Positions 52,570 to 62,130 are shown, counted from the stretch's first letter. The stretch is DNA of 64,000 bases from Sphingomonadales bacterium (GCA_022844405.1 JALHLV010000012.1:62001-126000); one strand, 5' to 3'. Numbers and translations are program-made. Notes: generated from the sequence alone by a model not told the origin.

Positions 52570-54825
52570 TCAGAATTCCTTGCTGACGGTGACGAAGAAC
52601 TGGCGCGGCGACCCTGCCAGAAGCGTCTGGAACAGCCCGCCCGGATCCGAGTTGACGAATCCGTTGGAGCCGATGGTCGAGACGTATTTCTTGTTGGTCA
52701 GGTTGTTGACGTTGGCCTGGACCACCAGGCCCTCGATCCACGGGCTGCCGGAGAACCGGTACCCTACGCTGAGTTCGACCAGCGCGCGGGACGGCACCTG
52801 GCCATTGTTGAGATAGGTGTAGAAGCGCTTGCCCATGTATGCGACGCCAATCTTGGCGAACAGGGCATCGTCGTCATAGACCAGTTCGGCCTTGAACAGA
52901 TGCTTCGGCGAATCGACCACCGTCTTTCCCTTGGTCAGGGTGACGTTGCCGTTGCCGTCGACCACGTTGTCGTCATAGCTCGAGTCGTTGTAGGCATAGG
53001 ACCCGAAGAGCGTCACGTCGTCGACGATGGTGAGCGTGCCCGCCGCCTCGAAGCCATATGAGGTGACGTCGCCCACATTCTGCAGCACCGACGGGTTGCC
53101 CTGGATGCCCGCGCCGACGGTGATACCGAGCAGGCGGTCCTGGAAATCCACGTAGTAGGCGGCGAGGACGCCCTGGAAACGCCCGCCCTGAAAGCGGTAG
53201 CCGATCTCGTAGGTGTTGGACGTTTCCGGCTTGAGATCACCGGCGATGGCGTTGAAGCCCGCCTGGGTCGTCGAGAACGGGCCGGAGGTGACCGACGAGA
53301 CGAAGGCGCGCATGTTGCGGGCGAACGACGCGAAGATCTCCTGGCCTTCGGCGAACTCGAACACCGCGCCGGCCTGCGGCAGGAAGTTCTTCTCGGCCTT
53401 GATCTTGCCCGTCGGGAAGCTGGTGTTGACCACGGGCGTCGCCTCGTTGGTCACCCGCAGCGACTTGAAACCCGCGTTGATCGCGAAACTGTCGGTGATC
53501 CGCCAGGTGTCCTGGAGGTGGAATTGCAGCGTTTCGGTGTGGAGGTCGAATTCCCACTGGGTAAAAAACGGATCGCGCTGGAAATGGATGCTGCGGGACG
53601 CCGCGGGCTGGTCGAGCCCGATGCCGTAGAATCGCCGCGCCTGGTTGAAGTCGTTGGTTTCCCACCAGAATCCGCCATTGATCTCGTGGCCTCCGATTTC
53701 CCAGTTCACCGCGCCGATCACGCCGCCGCGGTCGATGGCATATTCGGTGGTGCGGATCGAGATCGGTCCGCCGCCGGGCGTCGGCACATAGGGCGTGTAC
53801 CACAGGCCCTGGCCGCGGTTGCGATGGTAGTAGCCGGTCAGCTTGACGCTGAGGCCTTCGGTCAGCGGCGCCTCGAGCGTCAGTCCCGAAATCAGGTCCT
53901 TGCGCAGGCCCGATGCATCGTAATAGGCGTCGTCCACGGTCAGGATGGGATCGGGAAAGTTCGTGCCGCCGCTCTGGAAGATCTGCGCCACTTCGACGGC
54001 GGTGTCCCAGTCGGGGCGGAAATTGTCCCACTTGTAGCCGAGCCGGTCGATCATCTCGAGGGACAGGTCCTGGTAATCGTTCTCGCGCCGATCGGAATAA
54101 TTGACGAAGCCTGTCAGGGTGGCGGTGCCGATGGGCTGGACGAATTTGAAGTTGATCTGGTTCTGCCGCTGGACGCCCTCGCCCTTCCACTTGTCGGAGT
54201 CCTGGAACGTGTAGCTCAGATACATGCGCGTGCCGGTAGCCAGCTCGCCGGAATCGATGCGCACGAACGGCCGCAGCGCGCCGTCGCTGCCGGCGGTCAT
54301 GGCGACCTTGCCGCCGAACTCGGCCGACGGGTCGCGCGAATTGAACTGCAGCGTGCCGCCCAGATTGCTGCTCGAGGCGGTGCCGAGCGAACCTGAACCC
54401 TGCGACACCCTGATCAGGCCGATGTTCTCCGACGATATCGCCCGGCTGATGTGCAAGCCGTTGTGGTTGCCGTAGGACATATCGCCGAGCGGCACGTCGT
54501 CGAGCGTGAAGCCGAGCTGGTTCTGGTTGAAGCCCCGGATGGAGATGCGCGTCGACCATTCATAGGCACCGTAGGCGTCGGCGGACTGGAAATTGACGTT
54601 CGGCAGCTTCTCGATCGCCTTCAGCGGGCTGGTGCCGGGCGTCAGGATGGCGATGTCGGCCGCCTTGATCTCCTGGATCTGCCGGGTCTCGCCCTGGCCG
54701 TAGACGATGATCGACTCAACCGATGCCAAGCCTGCAGCCGGCGCCGTTTCCTGCGCCATGGCGGCCGGCGTCATCGCCGTCGTACCCAGCAGCACCCACA
54801 ACACACCTTTCGTGCGATTTCCCAC
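52570..54825 (-). CDS. TonB-dependent outer-membrane receptor
   Basis: This 751-residue receptor has a signal peptide (VLLGTTAMTPAAMAQ), a plug domain (LKAIEKLPNVNFQSADAYGA through FTLDDVPLGDMSYGNHNGL and VSQGSGSLGTASSSNLGGTL) and a barrel ending with the C-terminal Phe SKEF. No clear N-terminal signalling domain is present. GTG at 54825 has GAGGGGG upstream. It is coupled to the PhoD-type phosphatase, suggesting import of a phosphorylated organic compound whose phosphate is then removed in the periplasm, or release before uptake. The ligand itself cannot be read from sequence. Confidence 0.9.
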   Translation of the reverse strand: MGNRTKGVLWVLLGTTAMTPAAMAQETAPAAGLASVESIIVYGQGETRQIQEIKAADIAILTPGTSPLKAIEKLPNVNFQSADAYGAYEWSTRISIRGFNQNQLGFTLDDVPLGDMSYGNHNGLHISRAISSENIGLIRVSQGSGSLGTASSSNLGGTLQFNSRDPSAEFGGKVAMTAGSDGALRPFVRIDSGELATGTRMYLSYTFQDSDKWKGEGVQRQNQINFKFVQPIGTATLTGFVNYSDRRENDYQDLSLEMIDRLGYKWDNFRPDWDTAVEVAQIFQSGGTNFPDPILTVDDAYYDASGLRKDLISGLTLEAPLTEGLSVKLTGYYHRNRGQGLWYTPYVPTPGGGPISIRTTEYAIDRGGVIGAVNWEIGGHEINGGFWWETNDFNQARRFYGIGLDQPAASRSIHFQRDPFFTQWEFDLHTETLQFHLQDTWRITDSFAINAGFKSLRVTNEATPVVNTSFPTGKIKAEKNFLPQAGAVFEFAEGQEIFASFARNMRAFVSSVTSGPFSTTQAGFNAIAGDLKPETSNTYEIGYRFQGGRFQGVLAAYYVDFQDRLLGITVGAGIQGNPSVLQNVGDVTSYGFEAAGTLTIVDDVTLFGSYAYNDSSYDDNVVDGNGNVTLTKGKTVVDSPKHLFKAELVYDDDALFAKIGVAYMGKRFYTYLNNGQVPSRALVELSVGYRFSGSPWIEGLVVQANVNNLTNKKYVSTIGSNGFVNSDPGGLFQTLLAGSPRQFFVTVSKEF

Positions 54826-55133
54826 GCGATCCCCCTCGGATTATGGAACGCGAGCCGGCGAAACACCGACTCCGAGGGCCAGCTTGGCCGAGCATGATGA
54901 CCGTTGTCCGAAGGACGCATGACAGGGATGTTGCAGTGCACAATATCATTGCGCGGACCTGCTGTGAGGTTCCGGCAGTCCGGATGCCCAGCGAGGGGCC
55001 AACTCACTTGCTGCATGACCCGGGGACAAACCTCACGCTAGTTACACACCCAGACGCCAGTCGTTGCCCGGAGCGGCCAGAGAGGTTACGGTGTCGGTGG
55101 AAATCGTGAGGGTCCCTGGCGACCTGCCAGCGC
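54826..55133. other. 308-base divergent gap between receptor and MFS genes
   Basis: This stretch holds the promoters of the receptor and MFS genes but neither shows a strong consensus. GCACAATATCATTGCGC at 54938-54954 is a near-palindrome (CAAT/ATTG arms around a three-base centre) upstream of the receptor and could be an operator. Apart from this I see no gene or repeat. Confidence 0.4.
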
Positions 55134-56486
55134 TTGTCACCGACTGGGCGGGGAGGCTCGGGAATACTGCCGACTAGCGAGCAATCTGCAGGCGCCGGGT
55201 CTGGCGAAAAGCCGGCGTGGTCGGTCGGTGGCCGGAACTACGTTCTGGTCCTGCTGACCGCGGTCGCGGCGATCAACTTTCTCGACCGACAGATTCTCGG
55301 CGTCCTGCTCGAACCCATCCGGGAGGAGTTCGCCCTCGCGGACTGGGTGCTCGGCCTGCTCACCGGATTTGCGTTCGCCGTGTTCTACGCATCGCTGGGG
55401 ATTCCGATCGCCGCATTGGCCGACCGGTACAGCCGGCGCAACATCATCGTCATCTGCACCGCCATTTTCAGCGTGATGACCGCGGTTTGCGGCGGCGCGC
55501 AGAACTTCTGGCACCTTTTCCTGGCGCGCATCGGCGTCGGTGTCGGCGAGGCCGGCACGATGCCTGCGTCGCAATCGCTGATCTCCAATCTGTTCCCGCC
55601 CACCAGCCGGGCCACGGCCATGGGCCTGCTGGCGACGGGCGGCAATATCGGCCTGATGCTGGGGCTGCTGATCGGCGGATGGGTCAATGAATGGTGGGGT
55701 TGGCGCTGGGCGTTCGTCACGGCGGCCGTGCCCGGACTCTTGCTGGCGCTCGGCATCTGGCTCACGGTCAAGGAGCCGGCGCGGCCCCACAACCCCGACG
55801 AAGGCGCCCGGCCGCATGTGGTCAGGGAAACCATCGCCAGCATCGCCTACATGGCCCGCGTCCCGTCGCTCCGCTGGTTCACCGCGGGGGGCGCGCTGTA
55901 TGGACTGACGGGCTATGGCCTGTACACCTTCATGCCCTCCTACTTCATCCGCTATCACGGCTTGACGACCGGCGAGGCCGGCACGGTCATTTCGATCATG
56001 ACCGGCGTGCTCGGCGCCATCGGCACCTTCGTCGGCGGCTACATCTGCGCCCGGTTGGCGGCCCGGTACGGCATGCACTGGAACGGCTGGCTGCCCGCCA
56101 TCGCGATCACTCTGAGCGCGCCGTTCATGTTCACCATGCTGCTGTCCGACGATACCTGGCTGGTCATGGGGCTGTTCATCGTGCCCGGTCTCCTGTCCAG
56201 CGTTTATGCGGGTCCGACCTGGGCGATCATTCAGGAGCTGGTCTCTCCCGGCCGCCGGGCGATGGCGGCATCGGTGTACATGCTGATCTTCAATCTCATC
56301 GCGCTGGGGCTTGGGCCGGTGTTCACCGGCACGGTCAGCAGCGCCATCGAGCCGGCGGTGGGCGCCCAGTCGCTGCGGTATGCCATGGCCGCCGTGGTCG
56401 TGATCAGCCTCGTCGGCGCCTTTGCCTATTTCATGGCCTCGCGGCGCGTGACGGGCGACCTCGAGCGCCTGCGCGGACAGGGGTGA
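55134..56486 (+). CDS. MFS transporter (spinster-like)
   Basis: This protein of up to 450 residues has twelve predicted spans. The first helix contains NYVLVLLTAVAAINFLDRQIL near residue 33, the helix 2-3 loop is GIPIAALADRYSRRNIIV with the MFS G-x-x-x-D-R-x-x-R-R motif, and later helices include GVGVGEAGTMPASQSLIS. This resembles the spinster/hexuronate group of transporters that move lipids, sugars acids or drugs. No ribosome binding site supports the TTG at 55134 and no other start codon is available between the upstream stop at 55107 and the first helix, so the true start is uncertain. It is divergent from the receptor gene. Confidence 0.85.
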   Translation: MSPTGRGGSGILPTSEQSAGAGSGEKPAWSVGGRNYVLVLLTAVAAINFLDRQILGVLLEPIREEFALADWVLGLLTGFAFAVFYASLGIPIAALADRYSRRNIIVICTAIFSVMTAVCGGAQNFWHLFLARIGVGVGEAGTMPASQSLISNLFPPTSRATAMGLLATGGNIGLMLGLLIGGWVNEWWGWRWAFVTAAVPGLLLALGIWLTVKEPARPHNPDEGARPHVVRETIASIAYMARVPSLRWFTAGGALYGLTGYGLYTFMPSYFIRYHGLTTGEAGTVISIMTGVLGAIGTFVGGYICARLAARYGMHWNGWLPAIAITLSAPFMFTMLLSDDTWLVMGLFIVPGLLSSVYAGPTWAIIQELVSPGRRAMAASVYMLIFNLIALGLGPVFTGTVSSAIEPAVGAQSLRYAMAAVVVISLVGAFAYFMASRRVTGDLERLRGQG

Positions 56487-56504
56487 GGCAGCAGGCGCCG
56501 GCCG

Positions 56505-57722
56505 TCAACCGGGAGCGGAAAACCGGCGCGTCGCCCTGGCCAGCCCAAACCGCCAGAGCTTGACGAGATCGTTTTCCAACTGGCGATAGCCGGCCTCCGG
56601 CGCCGCCGGATCGAGATGGGGTCCCGCCGCGGCGCAGAGTTCCGCCCAGCTCAGCGGGCCTTGCGCAAGCTTCTCGAGCGCGGCCGCGGTCGACGCGAAG
56701 GACACGTTGATCGACGTCTTGGCGTCGGCGAACGTGGCCAGGCCATCGACGGATTCACCTCGCAGCATATCGAAATGCCAATCGACCAGAGGCGTGCGGA
56801 CGTCGATTCCCGTGGCGCCCGCCGCTGGTTTGCCGAAGACGGCGAATCGATATCCTCCCACAAGCAGGTCCTTGGCAGCCGCGGCCCCGGCCCGTTCACG
56901 CGATGACGGCAAGCTGCCGGACTCGTCGTTTGGCAGATAGGTGAGAAACTCCAACCCCGCGGGCGCGAGCTCGGCGGCAAGGGTCGGCGTATCGACGACA
57001 TCGAATACGTGATTGAGGATTTCGTGAAAAATCAACGTGTCCTGCATGGCCGCGAGCCTCTGGATGACACGGCGCAACACCGGCGCCTGGTGGCTGTCAG
57101 ATGGAATCGACCGTGCCAGGTCGTCGAGCCGGCCCCGGACAACGGCAATGCGCGCCGGCACCGGCGCGCTCGGGTCGTCCATGCTGCGCGCCAGCTTGAT
57201 GATGCTGGCGCGCAGAAACGGGACGACGCCGGCATAGTAGCTGATGACGGCCACGCCACCCGGCTTCAGGCAGCGGCGCAGCAGATCCAGGATGCGCTGG
57301 CGAACCTGGAGGGGCGTCACGTAGAAGACGCCGATATGGTAGATGAGATCGAACTGGCCCAGTTCATCGGCGTCCAGGTCGAGAAAGTCGGCATGGCGAA
57401 TGTCGGCCCGATCGCCGAAGCCCACGCACCGCTTGCTCGCCCGCGCGGTCGCCTCACGCGAGATGTCGATTCCCACCAGTCGCCCCGGCATGCGCTCGCC
57501 CGCCGCCGCGAGCTGCGCGCCGGTGCCGCAGCCCAGATCCATGACGTCGCCGCCGGAAGCCGCGCAGCCATACAGCGCCGCCAGACCGAGAACCGACTCC
57601 GGCAGGAGCAGGCGGTTGAGTGGCGCCTCGTAGACGACCTGATCATATGCCTCGGCGATCGACGCATTGAGCGCGCGTACCGCTGCGTCCTGGCCGTGGG
57701 AGATGGAATCCTGTTGCGGCAT
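56505..57722 (-). CDS. class I SAM-dependent methyltransferase
   Basis: This 405-residue protein has the SAM-binding motif I VMDLGCGTGAQLAAAGE near residue 61, GIDISREATARASKR for motif II, and DLIYHIGVFYVTPLQVRQRI and GVAVISYYAGV as later strands. The roughly 180-residue C-terminal region carries a second, regulatory-like domain (LEFLTYLPNDESGSLPSS). It should methylate a small molecule, sugar or protein. It is the last gene of the leftward cluster GT-AKR-AlkP-methyltransferase, 26 bases after the AlkP gene, and is convergent with the MFS gene 18 bases away. Confidence 0.85.
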   Translation of the reverse strand: MPQQDSISHGQDAAVRALNASIAEAYDQVVYEAPLNRLLLPESVLGLAALYGCAASGGDVMDLGCGTGAQLAAAGERMPGRLVGIDISREATARASKRCVGFGDRADIRHADFLDLDADELGQFDLIYHIGVFYVTPLQVRQRILDLLRRCLKPGGVAVISYYAGVVPFLRASIIKLARSMDDPSAPVPARIAVVRGRLDDLARSIPSDSHQAPVLRRVIQRLAAMQDTLIFHEILNHVFDVVDTPTLAAELAPAGLEFLTYLPNDESGSLPSSRERAGAAAAKDLLVGGYRFAVFGKPAAGATGIDVRTPLVDWHFDMLRGESVDGLATFADAKTSINVSFASTAAALEKLAQGPLSWAELCAAAGPHLDPAAPEAGYRQLENDLVKLWRFGLARATRRFSAPG

Positions 57723-57748
57723 CCGTGTTACCCCGCTTGTGTAGACCG

Positions 57749-59368
57749 CTACCGGTCCATGCCAGCCAATAGCGATCTGCCATCGGTGTCGGCCGCCAGT
57801 GAGCAGCCCAGCAGGGCGGCGATGGTGGCCGGAACGTCCTCCAGCCGGCCGGGCTGCGCGGACAACGAGATGGCTGCGTTGGCGGGCCGGATCATGAAGG
57901 GATTTTCGATCACCGAGCCCTGCTTCTGGTGGCCGCCGGGCCGGAAGAACGGAAGCGGTCCGATGCGGCCCAGGTCCGGATGATCGACGGTATCCGTCGA
58001 ACTCTCCTCGCTGAACAGCACCACGAGGTCGGCCGGCGATTCATCGGGCGACTCATCGAGCGGATTGCGCCTGACCCGGATCACCCGGTCGACGATCTTC
58101 CGCCCGTCGCGGGCGTCGCGGGCGTCCAGCAGCATCGCCTCGATCTCGTCGCAAACGGCACCATATTGCTCCAGGGGAACAACGCCGTTGGCCTCGCGGC
58201 CCATGAGGTTGAGCCGGATATAGCCATCCGCCACGCTGGGGAGAGCAAAGGCCTTCATGGCCTGCCAAACCGGCTTGTACCAGTTGGTCGGCTGCCAGCT
58301 GAAGGTATCGTGGAGGCTTTCCTGCTCGAGGGGTGACTGGAGGTCGCCCGCGTTGTCGGGATTGCGCAGTTTCCAGATCTCATGCTTCCAATGTTCCGGA
58401 TAATGCAGCGCCGGCGCGGGCGGCGGCGCATCCAGCGAACCGACGGCTAGCGCGGCCTTGCCTGGAAAACACCAGCGATACAGCAACTCCGGCAAGAACA
58501 CGCTGCGGGGATTCTCGAGGCAATCCGCAACGATGCTGTCGACGGTGAAGACTACGATGCTGACGTCATCCGCGACGTTGTCGATCAGAGCGCCAATGGC
58601 GCTGTCCACGGCCTGATACACGTCGAGCAGCAAGTCGCGATCGTGGTCGTGTCCGAGGCTGTTCAGCGGGTGATCCTGGCTCATGTGCCACAAGGTGTGG
58701 CCACCGACATGGATCTCGCTGAAACAGGTGATGAACAGATCCCAGTCGTTGTGATTCATCAGGTCGATACAAATGTTCTTTCTGGTGTCGATGGAAGACA
58801 GCAGCTTGTCCTTGAAATTGACCAATCCGTTCATGTCATAGGCACTGGGAACGCGGTAGGAATAGCCCTCCTTGCCCTCGCGTTCGTTATAGAATTTGAG
58901 CGCCGTGTCCTGTTTCGGGTCAAAACCGTAGCGGTCGTGTATCTGGTCTATCAAATGGCGCGGCAGGGATTCAGGGTAGGTTTCGTTCAGCTCCGAGGCC
59001 CAGCCGACAATTTGCAGGCCCTTGACGGCCTTCGAAATCGCTGCGGGCAGGTCGAAGACGATCACGTTCTTGCCTTCAAAAGCGTAAAAGGGCGTATGCC
59101 TGTAATAATTGTATAAGCAATTGTTGATTGTCTGATAGTCCTCTGGATAGTAGTTGGAAATCCAATACTCCAGATTGTCTATACTGACACCGGACAAGAA
59201 GGTCGCCCAGGAGTTCTGGTTGCTGTATTTTTTGGCATGCCTGACCAGGCCGTAAAGGGAACTCTGTCGCAATCCGGCCAGATTGGGAAGCTGTCCGGAG
59301 TCCATCAGGTCCACCAGCAGCTGGTTGGTCGGAGCGTCGATGCCGATCGCCAATACCTTATTGCGCAT
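57749..59368 (-). CDS. AlkP-superfamily phosphodiesterase-like protein with altered metal site
   Basis: This 539-residue protein has the AlkP/type I phosphodiesterase fold: KVLAIGIDAPTNQLL at residues 4-18 with the first metal Asp, NQNSWATFLSGVS near 50 as the nucleophile region, EIHVGGHTLWHM near 223 and RPGGHQKQGSV late in the chain. The usual second-metal motif SDHG is not present; the matching strand reads VVFTVDSIVAD. The D-x-x-x-H motif has His-Val-Gly-Gly-His. It may be a divergent or non-hydrolytic member. Ribosome binding site AGGA precedes the ATG. The region is richer in A and T than its neighbours, suggesting transfer of the cluster. Confidence 0.7.
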   Translation of the reverse strand: MRNKVLAIGIDAPTNQLLVDLMDSGQLPNLAGLRQSSLYGLVRHAKKYSNQNSWATFLSGVSIDNLEYWISNYYPEDYQTINNCLYNYYRHTPFYAFEGKNVIVFDLPAAISKAVKGLQIVGWASELNETYPESLPRHLIDQIHDRYGFDPKQDTALKFYNEREGKEGYSYRVPSAYDMNGLVNFKDKLLSSIDTRKNICIDLMNHNDWDLFITCFSEIHVGGHTLWHMSQDHPLNSLGHDHDRDLLLDVYQAVDSAIGALIDNVADDVSIVVFTVDSIVADCLENPRSVFLPELLYRWCFPGKAALAVGSLDAPPPAPALHYPEHWKHEIWKLRNPDNAGDLQSPLEQESLHDTFSWQPTNWYKPVWQAMKAFALPSVADGYIRLNLMGREANGVVPLEQYGAVCDEIEAMLLDARDARDGRKIVDRVIRVRRNPLDESPDESPADLVVLFSEESSTDTVDHPDLGRIGPLPFFRPGGHQKQGSVIENPFMIRPANAAISLSAQPGRLEDVPATIAALLGCSLAADTDGRSLLAGMDR

Positions 59369-59377
59369 GATCAGATC

Positions 59378-60289
59378 CTACCGCGCCAGAGATTTGATAC
59401 GCTCGATATCCCGTGGATCGAGGTGGGGTTGGTCGAAACACCGGACATTGGCCATCAAATGATCCCGGTTGCCTGTGCCGATCAGGGTGCAGTCAATCAG
59501 CCGGTTGGCCGCCAGGAAGCGGTATGCCAATTCGCACGGTTCCATCGTCCCGATCCCGGCCAGAATCTGCCTGAGCCGTGCTCCCTGCAGCCGGTAGCCC
59601 TCTGCGTCCGCCTGGCCGTCCAGGTTCCGCTCGCTCAGAATATCGTGAAAACTGCGCCTATTGTGGCGAAACGCGAACATCGCCAAGACGCCGATGTCGT
59701 TGTCCCTCGCCGGCTTGAAGACGCTCTCGTCGGCGGCTTGGCTGAGCATATTGTACCCCGCCATCACGACATCCCAATGGGACGACTTTACTGCCGCCGC
59801 CAGGCTGCGATGATGGGGATCGCGAGCAAAGGCCTCGGTCATGCCAACATAGCGTATTTTGCCGGCTGCACGCGCGTCCAGCAGACAAGGCAACAGCTCG
59901 GATTCCACGAAGCCGTACTCTTCCGGCAAAACGCCGTGAAAGCTGTAAATGTCGATATAGTCGGTGTTCAGCTCCCGTAACGCCTGGTCTATCCCGGCGG
60001 TGATGTCTTTCGGGCCATATCTCCGGTCTCCTCGGGAAACGGAATGTTTCGAGGAGATAATGACCTGGCTTCTGTCAATTTCCTTGAGCGCGGCGCCGAT
60101 CACGATCTGCGTGCCATTGCGCTCCGACGTATCGAACAGATTGATCCCGGCATCGTGGGCCGCGCGAACAAGGGGAACGGCTTTTTCCGGGGAGGCGTGC
60201 TGGTTCATGCCGAGACAACTCAGCCCGCCACCTCCCAGGCCACAGCAACTCACCGACAGTTCGGTGCGACCGAGCCTGTTGTATTTCAT
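59378..60289 (-). CDS. aldo/keto reductase
   Basis: This 303-residue NADPH-dependent oxidoreductase starts MKYNRLGRTELSVSCCGLGG and has the family signatures AHDAGINLFDTSERNG (catalytic Asp, with Ser at the usual Tyr-adjacent region), VIISSKHS with the catalytic Lys, and SHWDVVMAGYNMLSQ. The common catalytic Tyr near residue 50 is less clear (FDTSERNGTQIVIG), so activity should not be assumed. It should reduce an aldehyde or ketone, possibly a sugar intermediate. ATG 60289 fits the family; 60313 is an upstream alternative. It lies nine bases before the AlkP gene and 69 bases after the glycosyltransferase gene. Confidence 0.82.
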   Translation of the reverse strand: MKYNRLGRTELSVSCCGLGGGGLSCLGMNQHASPEKAVPLVRAAHDAGINLFDTSERNGTQIVIGAALKEIDRSQVIISSKHSVSRGDRRYGPKDITAGIDQALRELNTDYIDIYSFHGVLPEEYGFVESELLPCLLDARAAGKIRYVGMTEAFARDPHHRSLAAAVKSSHWDVVMAGYNMLSQAADESVFKPARDNDIGVLAMFAFRHNRRSFHDILSERNLDGQADAEGYRLQGARLRQILAGIGTMEPCELAYRFLAANRLIDCTLIGTGNRDHLMANVRCFDQPHLDPRDIERIKSLAR

Positions 60290-60358
60290 GCCGTCATCTT
60301 CCCGGTTGGCCATGACATGAGGGCGGCGCGCAACAAACGATCGATATACGGGGCATGA

Positions 60359-61768
60359 TCAGTTCAGACTGAACGACGGATAGAAACCGATCAGGTGGCA
60401 CAGTTCAATATCCACACCGCCGACATTGGTGAAATCTCCTTTCGATGCCTGGCTCCGCGCGATAAAGCGTTCGGTCCGGGCGGGATGTTTGGTCAGCGCG
60501 CCGAGTTGGCGCACCCGCTCCGACCAGCCCTGCCCGTCCATCCGCTGCAGGCCGACAAACCAGTCGGCGAGCAGGGCAATGGTCTTGCCGGCGGCTGAGC
60601 GAGTCAACGGAGCGGGCAGCGCAACGGTCAGCCCGTCGATGAATTCCCGTTGCACTGGGGACAAGGCCGGCGGCCCGCTGGCCAGGGTTGGCTCCAGCAG
60701 CGATTGCAGAAACTTCTCCGGATGACTGCGGTACCGCGTGTAGCAATCAGAGGGCTGCACCGCGGCTGACGTGATCGCGGCTTGCATTTCGGCGATGTCG
60801 ACGCGGCCGAGACAGTGATCGAAATGGCTCTCGTACACAGTATTCCGGTGGTAGTCGACGCGGCACAGGCCCCGTGGGTCAATCAACTCCGGTGCGGCGG
60901 CGTGGGCGCCGGCCACCACCGGCAGACGGCAGAAACTGGCCTCGATCAGAACGCGCCCGAACGTTTCCAGATTGGAGGTACTCGGAAAAACCATGACGTC
61001 GAACTGGGTCAACAAATCCCAAATTTCGTGATTGGGGCGGGCCGGCAGATACTCGTAAAGAGCCTCGGGGCACGCCAGGTCCTTGCGGAGCTCTTCGTGG
61101 ATGACATCCGGCGCGTAGCGCGGCGAATGGATATCGCCACAGGCCAGCAGCTTGTACGTCCGGCTGTGCCGCGGGTCCCCATTCAGACGGGTCAGCAGTT
61201 CAAGAACGTCGTGAAAGTTCTTGTCGTCGGACAGCCGCCCCAGATAGCCCAGGATCGTGATGTCGCCGGTTTCATGCGCCCGTCCGTTCGGCAAGGGGCG
61301 TTGGTCCGGGAAGCCGATGCTCAGCGGATAACACAGGCTGGTCGGATAGTTGGCCAGCCATGGAAACATTTTGACATACACCGCCCAACAATAGTTGCTC
61401 GCGAAGATCAGGCTGTCGCCCGCGCGCAAATAGGGGCGGCATAAGTGCTCTTGCAGCAGATAGCTGCTCCAGATCGCGGTGCGGACGTCGCGGGCGATCC
61501 GGAAATCCAGCCCCAGTTGGTCGCGCAACCAGAAATAGTAGTGGGCGTGGGGGCCGACATTGCTGACGACGACATCGACACCCGACAGGCAATGCCGGGC
61601 GTAGCCCCTATCCGTGAGAAGCCGGTTCAGGTCATGGAATTCGGTTCGAAGAGGCAGGCCCGACGGCTTTTCCAGCAGCGCGGTGATGTTTTCGTGGGCC
61701 AGGTTCACGCCGTCTTTCTGCGGCAAAAGCGGATCGGTTTTGTAGTGGTGCAGGGATACGATCGTCAT
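60359..61768 (-). CDS. GT4-like glycosyltransferase
   Basis: This 469-residue protein has the GT-B fold pattern. The N-terminal half has VVVSNVGPHAHYYFWLRDQLG. The C-terminal half has ITILGYLGRLSDDKNFHDVLE near 184, TYKLLACGDIHSPRY, and the donor-site stretch VMVFPSTSNLETFGRVLIEASFCRLPVVAG, with the conserved E-x7-E. It should transfer a sugar from a nucleotide donor. It is first in the leftward four-gene cluster; with the AlkP-like and methyltransferase proteins it suggests assembly or decoration of a glycan or glycosylated metabolite. Start is the ATG at 61768. Confidence 0.85.
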   Translation of the reverse strand: MTIVSLHHYKTDPLLPQKDGVNLAHENITALLEKPSGLPLRTEFHDLNRLLTDRGYARHCLSGVDVVVSNVGPHAHYYFWLRDQLGLDFRIARDVRTAIWSSYLLQEHLCRPYLRAGDSLIFASNYCWAVYVKMFPWLANYPTSLCYPLSIGFPDQRPLPNGRAHETGDITILGYLGRLSDDKNFHDVLELLTRLNGDPRHSRTYKLLACGDIHSPRYAPDVIHEELRKDLACPEALYEYLPARPNHEIWDLLTQFDVMVFPSTSNLETFGRVLIEASFCRLPVVAGAHAAAPELIDPRGLCRVDYHRNTVYESHFDHCLGRVDIAEMQAAITSAAVQPSDCYTRYRSHPEKFLQSLLEPTLASGPPALSPVQREFIDGLTVALPAPLTRSAAGKTIALLADWFVGLQRMDGQGWSERVRQLGALTKHPARTERFIARSQASKGDFTNVGGVDIELCHLIGFYPSFSLN

Positions 61769-61980
61769 GACCCGGGCGCGCCGGTTCGAATCACGGGAAG
61801 CGCCGGGACGCTGGGCGCGGGCGAGCGGCTGCCGCGCGGTGGTTCATCGATCCGGAAGCACGAGCCATAACTCACCCCGTCGACGCGGGCGAGACTCCCG
61901 CCGAACACGCGGGGCGTGTCCCGGACCCCGATCCGGGAATGGAAACCGGCCTCATAGATCGCGCCCCCGACTATTCTAAA

Positions 61981-61998
61981 CCATTGATATTACAATGG
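61981..61998 (-). terminator. putative terminator after tRNA-Ser
   Basis: CCATTG and CAATGG form a perfect six-pair stem around a six-base loop, followed on the tRNA strand by TTTAG. It lies four bases beyond the encoded CCA. The T-tail is short, so efficiency is uncertain. Confidence 0.5.
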
Positions 61999-62004
61999 GA
62001 ATGG

Positions 62005-62094
62005 CGGAGAGGATGGGATTCGAACCCACGATACGGCTTTTGGCCGTATAACGGTTTAGCAAACCGCCGCCTTCGGCCACTCGGCCACCTCTCC
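62005..62094 (-). tRNA. tRNA-Ser (anticodon GCU)
   Basis: The minus strand folds as a tRNA with acceptor arms GGAGAGG and CCTCTCC, a long variable arm typical of serine (TATACGGCCAAAAGCCGTAT), the T-loop GGTTCGAATCC and the anticodon loop TTGCTAA, anticodon GCU at 62058-62060, reading AGC/AGU. Discriminator G is followed by an encoded CCA (62002-62004). It is 90 bases long without CCA. Confidence 0.97.
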
Positions 62095-62101
62095 ACCGCC
62101 G

Positions 62102-62130
62102 TTCCTAGCGAAGGGACGGATAGGTGTCAA
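62102..62130 (-). promoter_or_regulatory. promoter of tRNA-Ser
   Basis: On the minus strand TTGACA (62130-62125) and TAGGAA (62107-62102) are 17 bases apart. The -10 box ends seven bases before the tRNA 5' end, so the primary transcript may begin at or next to the mature 5' end. Confidence 0.6.
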
